Source: Saccoglossus kowalevskii (Eukaryota > Hemichordata > Enteropneusta > Harrimaniidae). Taken from it: a stretch of DNA of 50,918 bases. Below the pieces are notes generated by a model. That model ran no database searches and was not told where the DNA came from. It was given only the letters and a program-made list of their open reading frames with translations. The position numbers and the translations under genes were made by a program. Location: NCBI RefSeq assembly GCF_000003605.2, contig NW_003109574.1:119724-170641 (forward strand). Direction: 5' to 3'. Numbering within the stretch: position 1 is the first letter of the stretch; each line of letters opens with the position of its first letter. This document shows, one piece after another, positions 20,701-35,700 of the stretch.

Positions 20701-23700
20701 TGAATGCTCACGATTGTCCCTAATCCATCGCCTGCTGACGTTATATGTAACATTCGTATCATCAGTAAAGGCTTTCGGCTGGCGATGTGTTAATCACTGA
20801 CTGAATTAAAAAATATTACTTGGTTAGATATTCATTTTACCATGCTTTTAATTTTATTCAATAATCTTAATATGATATATTACATGTATAGCTGAAATAT
20901 TTATTTATTTAAATATTTTTTTGATCTTTACTTTTTTCATCAGGAAAAATCGGCAAATCCTATGTCATAAGAGTGCATACATGTCTACCGGAATCATTTT
21001 GTAAACTCAGTATTTGCCACCCAGATAGGAACAATGTGAGAGTCGATTGGTTTACAGGAAGGCAAGGAGAGCCAAGTAAGTCATGTGACCACCAACCAGA
21101 ACTATTTTTAGTTTTTGTAATAAATGCAAATAAAACATTTTTTTTCATGGTTGAATAAATATTCAGTTTAAAATGATATATTTTTTGCCTCTAGCGACCA
21201 TGGCTATAGAAACCAATTCACATGTGTATGAATTGCTAGGACTAACAAAACTACTATATTGGTGCTAGTTAGTCAGTATATTAATTTTTGTTAAAACAAA
21301 TACACAATGTATTGATAAATTTTTGGTTTTGAAAGTTTGTCCAAATCAGTCAAGTTTGAAGCATTCCTCTTGTTCAGTATACAATGCATCAATAATCCAC
21401 ATTAAAATTAGCAAAAATCAGTACTTTAAGCATCTGTAGAATTCTGATTTCAGATTTTTTTTTATGACATTCTTTATTCTCTATAGATACACCAACACCT
21501 CATTACAACAACTCAATAGCTATAGATCTATTTATGGAGCAGCATCTTCGTCATCTTTTCAGTGAGATGGAAGACTTTACTGGAATGAGGGAAGGTATCG
21601 TCTTGCTAAAAGTGTGGCTTCATCAGCGACAACTAAATAAGGTAACTTTTATACTATGTTAATTCACAATTACATGTATATACGTGCCAACAAATTTATG
21701 AATAATTTGAAGTATTTTGAATAAATTTGACAGATCTATGTTTTACTTTTTTTCAATTTTAATGTAATGTGATTGTTTTGTGGGTAACATTTTTAAAATC
21801 TCCATTAAAATGCATGTTCATGTCTTTTTGAAAATGATTGTACCAGGTGATCATCATGTCTGTATTTCAGAAATAGTTATGATTTTAATAATCATTTAAT
21901 AATAAGCATGTGCATAGGGAGGGTTCAGACAACAGCAAATACTGTAGAATACTTTATTTTCGCTTGGAATTTATTTTCGCTATTTTCACTTAAGAAATGA
22001 TTCCGTGAAAATAAAATCCAGCGAATATACTTTTTTTCCTATATTTCACATTAAACTCATCAAAAATCAGTGAAAATAAATTCCATACAAAACGCCCAAA
22101 AAGCCTTTTCAGCGAAAATTAATTCCAGCGAAAATAAAGTATTCCACAGTATTCACATAATGATAGGTCAGTTTTTAGAGATTCACTTCAGTTAGGAAAT
22201 TCAAAATAAATCACTAAATTATGTGTTGTACTAGGTCGTAGTAACATTTTGTATGATGCAAAAGTACTAGCTCCAACTGCTAGCAATGTTTATGTTTATT
22301 GTTGTTGAATGAACTGCGTATAAAATTCAGTACTTGCAATGTATGTAAGACGAACCAGAAAATAGAAAAACGTTAATTGAACAGTATAAAAATGCACCGC
22401 ATAATTGTTTATTTAGACAGGAGTCATATACTTTTTGTTGTTACCCAGTACGAATTAATTTGTTAGATCAAAAATTGATCTTTTAGAACCTTTTCCATAG
22501 GAATTCATGATAAAGCATTATTTAAAAAAAATAATAATATTAGTCAGAACTTGCCAATAATATGGGACAGCCATGAATGCACAACATATGTGGGTTGAGT
22601 AGTGACAGAATAATGTTACCAATGGTAAATTACTCAAATAGTCATTTTGCTGTTTGACACTTATTTTGTGCATAAAGTACTGTAAAAATGGTTAATCATT
22701 CACTGGGTTTTAATTTTGCTTATTTCGCTGACTGGAAAAAGCGCTAAATAAAAACCCAGTGAATATGTAAAATTTAGCATAGAACACATAGAAAATAAGA
22801 AAACACGTGAATTTAAACCCCACTGAATATGCCAGAAATGCTAAATCAGTGAAATTTAAACCCAGTGAAAATTAACAGTAGTTTGTGACCTTATTTTTTT
22901 ACCAGAACTTTGTGAGAAACAGAATAAAATAAAGCCATCTGGTAAAAGTCACGAAAATCTGGCGATAAGTTTTAATGGTAGCAAACTCTTAAAGGGCAGT
23001 CTCTGGATGTAAACCATGTTACACATCAGACATGTATCCTACACATACTCTCAAATTTTAAACTATTGAATATTTCAATATTTGTGTCTGTGTTTTGTTT
23101 TTCCAGGGAGTTGGTGGATTTACAGGTTTCATAATGTCAATGTTGGTTTCATATTTATTGTCTTTGAAGAGATTGAATAAACTAATGAGCAGTTATCAAG
23201 TTTTGAGAAACACATTATATTTCTTGGGTAGGTAAGACATATTCAAAATAAAAATCGTCTTTTTAGTCCCCGTTCGGATGCAGTCAGAAAACGGGGACTT
23301 ATGATTTGACCTTTGTGCGTCCATGCTTCCATGCGTCTGGACCTGTATCTCAGAAATGCCTGGACCAATCATAATCAAACTTCACACATACGTCATATAT
23401 GGTATTATACATATGCACATCAATTTGTTTCATGATCTGATTCAAGATGGCCGAATAGCGGCCATTTTTGTGCTAAAAATCATCAAAATCAAGCATTTCT
23501 CCGGTTTTTACAGATGGATTTTGTTCAAACTTAGTATATACATTAGACATTATAGGGTCTAGATGCGAATAATTTTGTTTTTCAGATAAGATTCAAAATG
23601 GCCGACTGGCGGCCATGTTGTTTTAATGAATGTGGTTCTCGTGCCATATCTCTGACTTTCTTTGACTGATTATGTTCAAATCTTAAATATTCATTATACA

Positions 23701-26700
23701 TCATGTTATGGATATACAGATATATTAGTTTGACAATCTTATTCAAAATGGCCGAATGGTGGCCATTTTTGTGCTAACAAATCATCAAAATCAAGCATTT
23801 TTCGGCTGTTTACTCATGGATTTTGTTCAAACTTGGTATATACATTAGACATTACCTGACTTGCTTTGACTGATTATGTTCAAATTTTAAATATTCATTA
23901 TACATCATGCCATAGATATACAGATATATTGTTTTTTTGTGCTAAAAAAATCATCAAATATCAAGCATTTCTGGCGTTTATGAATGGATTTCGTTCAAAC
24001 TTGGTACATACATTAGACATTACGGGTTCCTGATGCACATCATTTTATTTTTCAGATCAGATTCAAAATGGCTGACTGGTGGCCATTTTGTTTTAATGAT
24101 TGGGCTTCTAGACCCATATCTCTGACATGCTTTGGCTGATTATGTTCAAATTTTATATATTCATTATACATCATGTTATAGATATATACCGGTACATGGA
24201 TTCAAAATGGCTGATTTTGTTTTAATTAATGCTTTTCCAGAGCAATATCTCTCAATATGGACAAGTACTTGTTTGACGATCAGATACAAATGTCAATCAT
24301 TTTAATGTTAAATAATCATGTTCCTGACATGGTTATATTCCAGCTATATTACTATAAACAAAACTATATATCTTAAATTTGATAACTAACATAGCTTGTG
24401 TTTTTCATCTTTTTAAATCCAATGCAACACTGAACCAAAATTAACTTTGTGATAATAAATGAATTAACACACATCAATATGTCATACAACAAAATGGCAT
24501 ATTTGATATCATGAAGATCAATATGGTTTACTGTAAAATACTTTATTTTTGCTCAGAATTTATTTTTGCTGAAGGGATATTTCAGTGAGAATAAGATTCA
24601 GAAACTATACCTTATAATTTAATTCATTTAATTTAAATAAATTCTATACAAAACACCCAAAATGCAAAAATTAATTCCAGCTAAAATAAAGTATTCTACA
24701 GTAGTACATTACATGAATTTATTATAATACTACTTTTAATGTGCAGTGATTGGTTTGTTCGGTATTAGGTCACATGACTTGATGTCTACATCATGCGTTA
24801 AAAACTTGTTTCTGCATAATGACCCCCCCCCCCTTTGACACAATCAAGAAATGCCTCTAAAATATGAGCATTTCTTATTATCCCAATGTGCAAATCATAT
24901 TTCTACTGCTTTCACTCACATCTATCAGAAATAAATAGTTTCTGACCACTTTTAATGTCTTCTCACTGCAAATCAAATTTATTTGGACCATTGATATTGT
25001 TGTTGAATGCTCAAGACACTTTTACAAAATTAATTGCTATCACACACTGCTTATACTTTGTACATGGAGGCAATTGTATCTATTTAATCTTGAAAATGTG
25101 TGCCATCTCAACTCAAAGTTCAAGCCTTCCACGGATATTTTTATTTTCATAGTTTTGTACTAAGCAAAGGGTAGTCGCTTTTCTTCTATCTATTGAAAAT
25201 AAAGCGTAACCTTTTCACCACCAGTTCCCTCTTTTGATCACAAATTCACAAAATACTATAGTCTGCATTTTCCTAAAGAAGATTGAAACAAAAATGACTG
25301 AATTTTTTGAGTAAAAGCTGAAAATTTACACAAACTTTGCCTGTTGTCTCCAAAATTTGGGTTTATTTCCAGAAATATTGAAGAATATAAAGAAAAAAAA
25401 TGCAGAAAAATTTGGCTGCCTCTCTTTGTATTTATGTAATCTTTTTCCATCTCTACAGCTAATTCCGATTGGACAAGAAGAGGTATTAGTCTATGCAAAC
25501 ATGAAGATGATGAACCAATCACAGCTGACTATCACAAGCACTATGACGTAATATTCATTGACACATCTGGATATGTTAACTTGTGTGCAGATGTTTCTAG
25601 ACTTGCATATTTGCAGGTATGATGTCATTTATTTAAAAATTTAATTTATTAAAAAAAGCTTTGTACAGATTGGACTCATTTCTTGTATGTGCTGTGTACA
25701 CTGTAGCAATAATTAACATAACACAATTGATTTTCTCAGAAAATCTAAATCCTGTTGATATTGATGAACTGTAGTAAACGTTGTTCCATGGGATAGAGCG
25801 TATTCAGAACATATTGAAATTAGTACATTCATTTCATAAATCCAAGTTATCACGAGGGCAGATCCGGATTTTGATTTTACCTGATTTGTTCTATGTAAAA
25901 AAAAAATAGACAAAATTATTCAAATCTTCCGATTCTATGTGATTCTATATCTGCCTCTGTTTTACATGATCATTTATTGCATAGTTGCCATTGCTCGAAA
26001 TTGTTTCAAAATGGACGTGACAAAAGATGACTTTGTACAAAGTTTATTACTTTAAATGCATTTATTGTTACTGGCATTCAATTTTTTTTTCTGGTTTGGT
26101 GCAATTTCATTGGGCGTTGAGCATAGAAACAATGAGTTCTGTTATTCTACATGTTCTTGTGGATTTAATTCAGCAGATTTTATTTATATTAATGTTTTTA
26201 CCGTAATATTTCTTCAACAGAAGGTGAACATAGGAATACTGTAAAATCTGTATGAGAAGCCGTATCCCTAATAGAAGTCGCACCCATTCTTTTTGAATAA
26301 TTTAGAATAAAAAATTCATCATTTCTCCTATTTGTAGATGCTCTAATAGAAGCCGCATCTCCTATGTTGCATTGCACCATTTTAATAGAAGCCGCGGCTT
26401 TTAATACAGATTTTACAGTAGTAGATGTATGACGTGCTGCACCAACTTATCTGAAAGGTGATATACATCTAATTGCAGCTTACAAGCAGTTCTATAAAGC
26501 AGTTTGATGATGTTAGTCTCACATCCTGTTATTCACTTCACACAGGTGAAACATGAAGCTGAACTGTCACTAAAATACATGGAATCCATTTCTGCTGTTG
26601 ATAGCTTCCAAGCACTTTTTATGACAAAAGTGCCGTTCACTAGAAAGTTTGATCATATATTTCAGTAAGTATTTCACTTGGCTTTTCAATTCTAGTGTAA

Positions 26701-29700
26701 TGTTAGACCTTATAGAAGAAATCTCTAAAACCTGTAATGGCGTTGTGTTGTCACAGGAAGCGCTGTCCCAGCACAGACCTGTATCATATGACGCCTTATT
26801 AGCTGATTTTGGCTAAAATAGCTCTCCGGCGCTGTTTTACACCAGTGTTTATACACGGAACTTGATACTTTTTTTCAAAGTTGCCGTTTAATTACATATT
26901 TTAGTGAAATATTGTTTAGTGAGTGAAATATTAATGTCATACATAATTAAATCTTAAAAACAACATAATAATGATAATCAAATTTGTTTCTGACGTTTGT
27001 AATTTTACATTTCAACTAGCTTGAAACATAACGTCCTTAAACACAATATAATCACGCGTACAACGCCTTCCGAACCAGACACTAGCAGCGTAAACTGATT
27101 GCAAATTTACGCAATTTTGAGTCCAGTTTATTTCTACAAAGTTTCATTTATCATTTTTTTTAAATAATCACTGAAATGATTAATTATATTTGAAGGCGAT
27201 TGACTTCGAAACTCCCCTCGCTTCTTCCGCGATATGCATTAGATCAGCATAGAGAAGACGCTGACCTGCAGCGTCAATGCCTGTAATGGTGTTTTGTGAC
27301 TTATTTGATCTAGGGGTAGGCCATCATTAGATGCACCATTGAAGGTGATTCTGATATTACCTCCATCTGTTGTACGCTTTGTTACAATAAATATATTTCA
27401 TATATTGTGTATAATAATAATAGTACATGTAGTATTAAAATAATCCAAGTATGCTTTGTCACTTGTATGTAAACATAACGAAACTCAGTTAATAATTTAA
27501 TCTAATTTAATTTTATTTAATACTTTCATTTAATAATTCAAAGTTCTTGCTATGCACAATTATTTAACAATTAACCCATTTTGTTCAGATTTGGTACAAA
27601 TGCAAGACATAATGGTGTGAATATTTCTGGTGATCAGGTTTAATGTCTATTTAGATTGCTTTAATAATTAAATGCACTTTATTTGCAACCAGTCCTACGG
27701 AGTTTTATGAATGAATGAAGATTATTTTTCCAATGATACAAAAAATTCAAACTAGGGCAGGTTTTTTTTTTATGACATAAAGCTTTTTTAGGGTGTCGTA
27801 TTTGGTTGGATAAGACAGTGAGACTATTTATTATTGTTCTGAATTTTAATGAATTCATGTTCACTATTCAAAAAGCATTCGCAGTTAAATTTCAAACACA
27901 GAGTCAAATGTGAAACTGGAACAATTGAACATTTGAAAGTTGTAGGAAAATTCAACATATATTTCTTGCAATTTTTGCAAGTTTAGTGCGTCAAATACTA
28001 CAGGTTTTAGGAATGATCTGTGAGTGCAACTTGTGAAGTACAACTCTGAAGTTGAAAAAATACAATAACTGCTCTATAGATGTCTATGACTATTAATAAT
28101 TTGCTTTCTTTGTTTCAGTGTCAGTAAGCTGTCCCATTTGCAGTCCTGCTGCAAGCAATTTGACGTGGAAGACTCCGTTTCTGATCATGGTGGCGACTTT
28201 GTAACTGCTGTCCTCCCTTCTATTGTGGAGATATTGGAGAAAGGAACGGGTAAACGAATTAAGCTCTTTGGTATGCACCAACCGCCACACAAAGAGGTAA
28301 CGTAGATTTCTTCGATATTAAATACATAAAGCTGATTGTCTTATCCCTGGAAAGCCTTGATGATCATTTGCAAGTTTCTGCGTCACATGGTATTTTTGTA
28401 CAAATAATTGTCAGTAGTTTTGTCAATGTTCTGTTATGAACAGCTAAAATAATCTTCTAAATACCTGTTTCACATAACAAGTGGTTGCAAGTAAACGTTT
28501 GAATGTGAACTCTTGGAAATATGCAGTGATTAATTTGTAAAACTTTGGATAATCGTTAGCTGTCGACAATCGATATCATTCATAAACTTCTAACAAACCT
28601 GCAGCGTTAATGACCTAATCGAACAACATATCGTGTTTACCTAAAACCTCCAAATTTTCTATCGACAATTTATTGGTATTTACTCTATTAATGACAATAG
28701 ACCAGCTTCAAGTTACAACACCATCAGTCGGTTTTCATGCAAGAATGGAAGGGTTGATTTTAAGTTCGCACGATTTTTGCGCTGGATTCCCACGTTCTGA
28801 TGAATTATTGAACAGTTTACATGGTGAAATCAACGCCCCCTATGTAGACAAAATTGAAATGTATTTACGCCAGAGCTTGCATGTTTCTAGGTAATAGTGG
28901 AACTTAAAATTTGTCTATTGCGTAATTGTGTATGCTACTGTAGAATACTTTATTTTCGCTTGGAGTTACCGGTAATTTTCGATATTTTTGCTGAAGGCAT
29001 GATTCAGTGAAAGTAAAATCCAGCGAATATACCTTTTTTTCTATATTTTACATTCAACTCGTCAAAAATCAGTGGAAATGAATTCCATACAAAACACTCA
29101 AATTTTTTTCAGCGAAAATTAATTCCAGCAAAAATAAAGTATTTTACAGTACTCAAAAAGTCAATATAGTGAATTATACGTACTACCGGTACATGCAATG
29201 ATGCAACCAAGATTTACAAATACACTAATACTGTTTTTTTTTAAAGTGGTCTGTGAATGAAAAGCCTCCTCATTGGAAAGATTTGACCCATTTGACCTTT
29301 GGCCTCTTACTTGACCCTGAATACAGCATGAGAGTACTTGACATGGGACCCCCGGCAGACTCACAAGAAGTAAGTCACATCAGACTATAGAGGGTGCTGT
29401 TCTGTTGATAGGTAGATTAGTCATTGTGAAACTGAAATATTCTCGAAATTGATTTAAAAAGTATAGTAGTTGCATGAAGCTGAATTTATAAACTAAAAAA
29501 TATTTTATGCGTGAATGTTAAAACTGATTTGAAAATTGAGATACTAGTAATATTTTTTTATTTTTTTGGCCATAACTGTATTTTCTGTAATTTCTTCTTT
29601 AATTTTGGACCAAATAGACATTATTTCTGAATAGTTACAGTTCTCAATAAAAATTTTGAAAAAAAAATAAGTTTATTTTTAGAAAAGTTAATTGCCATTA

Positions 29701-32700
29701 AAATTTATTGCATGAATATTAATATGTTGTAGTTTCCAATATTTGTTATTTCGTTTCCTTTTGCACAGGCTGCTGATTTCAGGCAATTCTGGGGTAATAA
29801 AGCTGAGTTGCGTCGATTCCAGGATGCTAGTATTTGTGAGGCTGTCGTGTGGCCATGCATGACAATGGCAGATAAAAGACTTGTCTGCAACCAGATTATT
29901 GTACACCTACTTAAATTGTGAGTCTTTAATTTTGACTGCTTTGACCTCTGGATGTGTCCCGTCTATCAAGCCTTATCACACACTGCTCACACTGATCAAG
30001 TTCAAATATCACATGTCATATTGGATATTTGCACATGAATTTGTTTACAGCAAGTCTCATAAGTATTGGGGCTGCCAATTTGCAAACTGCTTGGGGTTTG
30101 ACTAAACAGTTGGCGCTAACTCATGGCCGCATCCACTCTGGGCGAGTCTAAGTTGCATTAGGGACATAGAATGCTTTTATGTCGCCTGTAGTGCATGTCT
30201 AGATTTCCCTGAATTATTTACTTTGTTACGAAGTGTGATAATGTAAAAGTAGTTTCCCTGGTAAGCCTGAAAATTTCCACAGTCAGCTGGCGTAAAGCGA
30301 TATATCATAAATGCGATTATCCACCGNNNNNNNNNNNNNNNNNNNNNNNNNNNNNNNNNNNNNNNNNNNNNNNNNNAAACTAATAAAGAGACACATGATA
30401 AACAGTTCCCTACAAATCAGGAATAAAATGACAAACTTTCACATCTAAATGATCCGTCGGGGTAACATTAGCCAACTGCTAAAAAAACATTTTTCCTGGT
30501 ATATTTGAAAGTAAAATATCATCTAACTGTGGCTGATTAGCTCCTAAAGTATGACGATCGTCCCCTGCTGTTATATAGATTTGCCCAGAGTGGGCGTGAC
30601 CACAAGAGGCGTCAACACCATGATTGTCCGAATGGTGTCCATTTTGTTTCCAAGAAAGCAGTGGATCTATTATTCTGCAAAATTATAATATTCAAAGGAG
30701 CTTTGTTTGTTATTTCAATTTCAAAAATTAAAACGTTGACACCCACTAGAAGTGTAATTCCAACAAGACAGTATTGAATGGAGGAACTTTTCTTTTTGGC
30801 AAGGCATGCTGGGATACCCCCAGGTTGCATCACCTACCTCGGCGGCCATCTTGATTCATTGCTACGACAACCACAAGATGAAAAGCATAAACCTGCAAAA
30901 AAGTCTCGGAAGGAGCTATCAGGAACGGGAGATGAAGAAAATTTAGCTGTCATACATGCTTTTGATTCATTGAATAAAAAACTAAGAGGACTCAAAGACT
31001 TGCCGCTGAGTATAGCATCTATACAGGGAACTTCACCTGTATTCAGATATGCCCAGGTAAGTGAATATTCAATATGTATATATTTCCACCGAATGGTGGC
31101 CGTGGTGCCTTACATCAGGGAGGATGTGGGTTCAATACTCCAAACAACTGCTGACTTAGAACTGTAAATGAGAGTACATTCCGCCTAATAAGCACACTAA
31201 CAGGCATCCCTATTATGGAGTCTGGCACCCTATTGGACAGTGACAATAACAACTGTTAGTCCTATCTGCTAACGTGTTCTCAGCACATGTTACAAAACTT
31301 GCGTATCCCCCTTGAGTAGTGGATTAACCGAAGGATGATAAATTTCTATCTCTCATGCGTGCCTTCGTAGAGCCTCTGCAATTGTACTCTTTGCACAATG
31401 GTCTGAGTTATAAATAAGATTATCACCACGGAAACTAGATGTATACTATCAATATTTTTCCATTCTATGCCAAACAAGTTTTCTGGAACTTCCTGGTTTC
31501 TACAGTCCAATAATAAACAAATTGTTGCCAAGTTCATAGTTTCAGAATTATTATTCAACCACTCGAAAAAATCGGATGCAAGCCTGCACACATACAGTGC
31601 TAGAAGACACTCAAATGAAAAATAACTTTTTATGAGAATGTGTTACATTTTTTGGTTTGTAGAGATAAGCATGTGATAAATAAAATCCCATTTCCATGAT
31701 TTCAAAAAGCACCACCAGATTAGTACCCAGCAAATACTCAGCATAATTAAAATGTATCTTTTTGTCAAAAAAACAGTACACTAACTGGACCTTTATTATA
31801 TTTGCCTAATATTATTTTGACTTATTATTGTAGATAAACTGTAATCACAGTTGATATTTTGGATTTTATATCCTTCCAGGTTTTCCCGCCCAATGTTCTA
31901 CACAAACCTGCCAGTAGAGGGCTACGACTGCAGGGATATATCCAGTGTCCATTACCCCATACACCCAGCCAATGGGTTCCTGTGTTAAAGGGTAAGATTT
32001 AAACAAAAACAAAAAAATGTTAAAACGATTGGTGCCTAAGACAATAAAAGCTGCATCAATGCGATATGGGTTAGTTGGTCACTAGTAATAGTGAGAAAAT
32101 TAACAAGGGGTGGTCTTTGTGCCACGTCATGTATATCAAAGTATACGTTATTTGTGCACACAAATTTCAGACACTTGCTGCAAGATGACCACTGTCAAAA
32201 AACCTCACAAGTCTCTTCCATCTGTTTGTGTGTCTGGTGAGAATTTTCCAGAAGTGCATTACCATAAATTGTGTTCACTTCAAATTTTGGTTGCAAAAAT
32301 ATATTGTTAGCATCACCCCAGATTAAATACTTGATGATACAAAAAATGTCATTAACATTAATGAATTTCCCACATCACTGTTTTGGATTTGGAAATTTTG
32401 CATAGAATAGTCTTCATTAATAATAATAATGTGTGCATGGAAGTATTGTAATGAATTCCATTTATTAGTTGCATATGTGCTTACGTAAATGGCAAAATAA
32501 GTCCATATTTAAATGAACCAGCATTCAATAAATACAACTTGTAGTTTGCATGTGCTTCTATTAGAGATGCACTTCTAATAGAATCAATACGGTACCCAAT
32601 TTCACATGATATTGATGATAGACTAAAAGCTGATAAACCATCTCCTAATTATGTCCTAGTGATTTGTACCATGGAGCGCAGTGGTAAGTGGCCAGACGAT

Positions 32701-35700
32701 CTATTAGCGATTCAGCGCATCAAAGCAGCATTCCATATAAGGTTATCTCAGATGCTACACAAAGAATATAAAGTCGTCACAGCAGCCACTGATAAATTTG
32801 TTGATGCTTTTGTGGTGAGTATATTGATTATTAAAAACATAAAAACATTTTATTTTGTCATATCCCGCCGATATTTGGGGGCAAATGTTAACAAGCTGTC
32901 AGTGATTGTATTTAATTGAAATTTTAAACCAAAAAATAGAATATTTAAAAAAAAAAATTCTGTTCAATTCATGGGTGATATGTTTACCGGTATTTTTATT
33001 TTTATGTTAAATTTATGTTTTTTAATTTTTTTTTTTGAAAATTTAATTTTTCTTCATATATTTTTTATTAAAATGCCAAAAAAAATCTAAAAAAAAACTG
33101 TATGCACCAAATACATGAATTTTTCTTTCATATAGAGAATGAAACACTATTTGAGGGCCAAAACAATACTTGCTTTCACTGCAATCTCAGTGACTATTTC
33201 CGTTAAGGTCGATGTATTGTGTATAATTCTTAATATATAAACATGTCTATTTCATTTGGTGTTGATCACATGACCTTTGAACTGCCAGTTTCAGTGGTTT
33301 GCTGTATATTTTACATACCAATGTTCACCACCAGGAGGGGGAAGTTTTTTTTCTTCATGCCCCATAGAAAACAATTGTATGTGCATATAATGATATTTCT
33401 TACGTAAAAACTGTTGGCTTTGTACAGCGAATGATGTTTCTCACAGATATATATTAATATTGATACTAAAATAGATGATAGTAATGGATCATACGAGTGA
33501 TATTTTGAAATTAAACTATTTTGTATGTAAAATGCCTCACTTTCTACCATAAAGGACGCCCTCAACATATGTGTCACATCTGATCCTTTTGTTTTTATGC
33601 TAAACGGTAATTTTGTTTTCTTTTCTCAAACAGGATGGTTTTGTTTTCCGCATTCATGTTGCTTATCCTAGGGAGGTTGTATTATTGAAACAAGAAACAA
33701 CTCCCCAAGGTTTGTTGCAGTTAAGGGACACCACTCAGTCTTTAGAGTTGGAAAAAGAAACCATATCTCTTCCTAAATTGACATCGGCTTTACATAGGTA
33801 AGTAATGTTACTATGACAACCTTTGATTCTATTGCTGGTGGAAATTTCTCATTACTAGCATTATTCTGATTTCTGTAATATTTTCCACATTTAACAAACC
33901 TAAGCAGTCTATTGGTCACTTTCTTCACTTACCTTAGCAATCGGTTGCTCATTTTCTTCAATGACCTAAGTAGTCTTTCAATCACTTCCATTACCAACCG
34001 AAACACCTGTTGGTCGCTTCCCCCACTAACCTAAGCAGCCTGTTGGTCGCTTCCCCCACTAACCTAAGCAGCCTGTTGGTCGCTTCCCCCACTAACCTAA
34101 GCAGCCTGTTGGTCGCTTCCCCCACTAACCTAAGCAGCCTGTTGGTCACTTATTCCACTAACCTAAGCAGCCTGTTGGTCGCTTCCCCCACTAACCTAAG
34201 CAGCCTGTTGGTCGCTTCCACCACTAACCTAAGCAGCCTGTTGGTCGCTTCCACCACTAACCTAAGCAGCCTGTTGGTCGCTTCCACCACTAACCTAAGC
34301 AGCCTGTTGGTCGCTTCCCCCACTAACATAAGCAGCCTGTTGGTCGCTTCCCCCACTAACATAAGCAGCCTGTTGGTCGCTTCCCCCACTAACCTAAGCA
34401 GCCTGTTGGTCGCTTCCCCCACTAGCCTAAGCAGCCTGTTGGTCGCTTCCCCCACTAACCTAAGCAGCCTGTTGGTCGCTTACCCCACTAACCTAAGCAG
34501 CCTGTTGGTCGCTTCCCCCACTAACCTAGGAAGCTTTTTGGCCACTTCCTACACTAACCGAGGCAGCCCTTTGGCCACTTCCCACAGACTTTTGGTAACT
34601 TTTTCCTCTAACCTAAGTAGCCTGCTAGTCACTTACACCATTAACATAAGCAGCCTTTTTCTCATCAACATTTTAACAACAATTGTAAGAAATGTATCTT
34701 GTTTGGAGGATACTTTGTCACATTTCACAGAATAAAACCCACATCATTTTATTCATAATTGTTTTTTAAATGTTGACAAAGTCCTCAAGCAAATAGGTAT
34801 GTTAATTATGTCTATTTGGTACTGAACTATACCGGTTATATAATTTGTAAAAAATAACATAAAAAATCTCACCTGCTCTTGTATCTTCTTTTCAGTATTC
34901 ATCAGTCAAATCCGACCTTCAGTGGTACAGTGAGACTCGCCAAACGCTGGGTGTCATCGCATCTATTATACTCGTATTTGAAGGAAGAGGCGATAGAATT
35001 ACTTGTTGCACACCTGTTTCTGAACTCTGCCCCTTTCACAGTACCAGGGTACGTGTCACCTCCAGTGTATTAGTGGCGTTTTTCCAGCTCTGCTGTCATA
35101 AAAAATGACAGAGTGCGGCTGTTTATGTAGATGATTGTCAATTGTCATCACCTTTCCTCTCGTCACGTGTCAACAATTCTATTTTTAACTTCTTTTTGAA
35201 AACTACAAGCTCAATTGCTTTGATACTTGGTATGTACCGGTAGGTATCTTGGGTGGACCTCAGATGTCAGATTTGTTCATTTCATGCCGATGTCTTCATT
35301 TCTTTGTTTTTGGCAAATATTTTTGTCATTTTCGGTAAAAATGTGTTGACTTCTTCTTGAAAAGTACCTGCTCAATTGCTTTGATACTTGGTATGTAGGT
35401 ACTTTGGGTGGACCCCTGTCAAACTTGTTCATTTTGTAACGATATCTTTAATTCTCTAGTTTTAGCAAATATTTTTGACACTCCAATTGCTTTGATACTT
35501 GATATACTATTTTCTTTTGTGGACCACTCAACTAGCTCACAATTATCCTTCAACTGATTAATCAACTACTTCATCCTTATAATATAACATATAACAAAGC
35601 CAAGCTCATTCATGCCTTATTGCAAGGCTCTGCTGAAATCGAGAAGTTTATCGACTGTAGATATAATATCAATTGAAATCATATGAGATTGTAATATGGT

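Noticed and set aside
34010-34735. 241-codon open frame of 11-residue repeats (LVASPTNLSSL)
   Set aside because: It is a by-product of a stop-free 33-bp minisatellite. The reverse strand is open too, and it joins neither neighbouring exon in frame.
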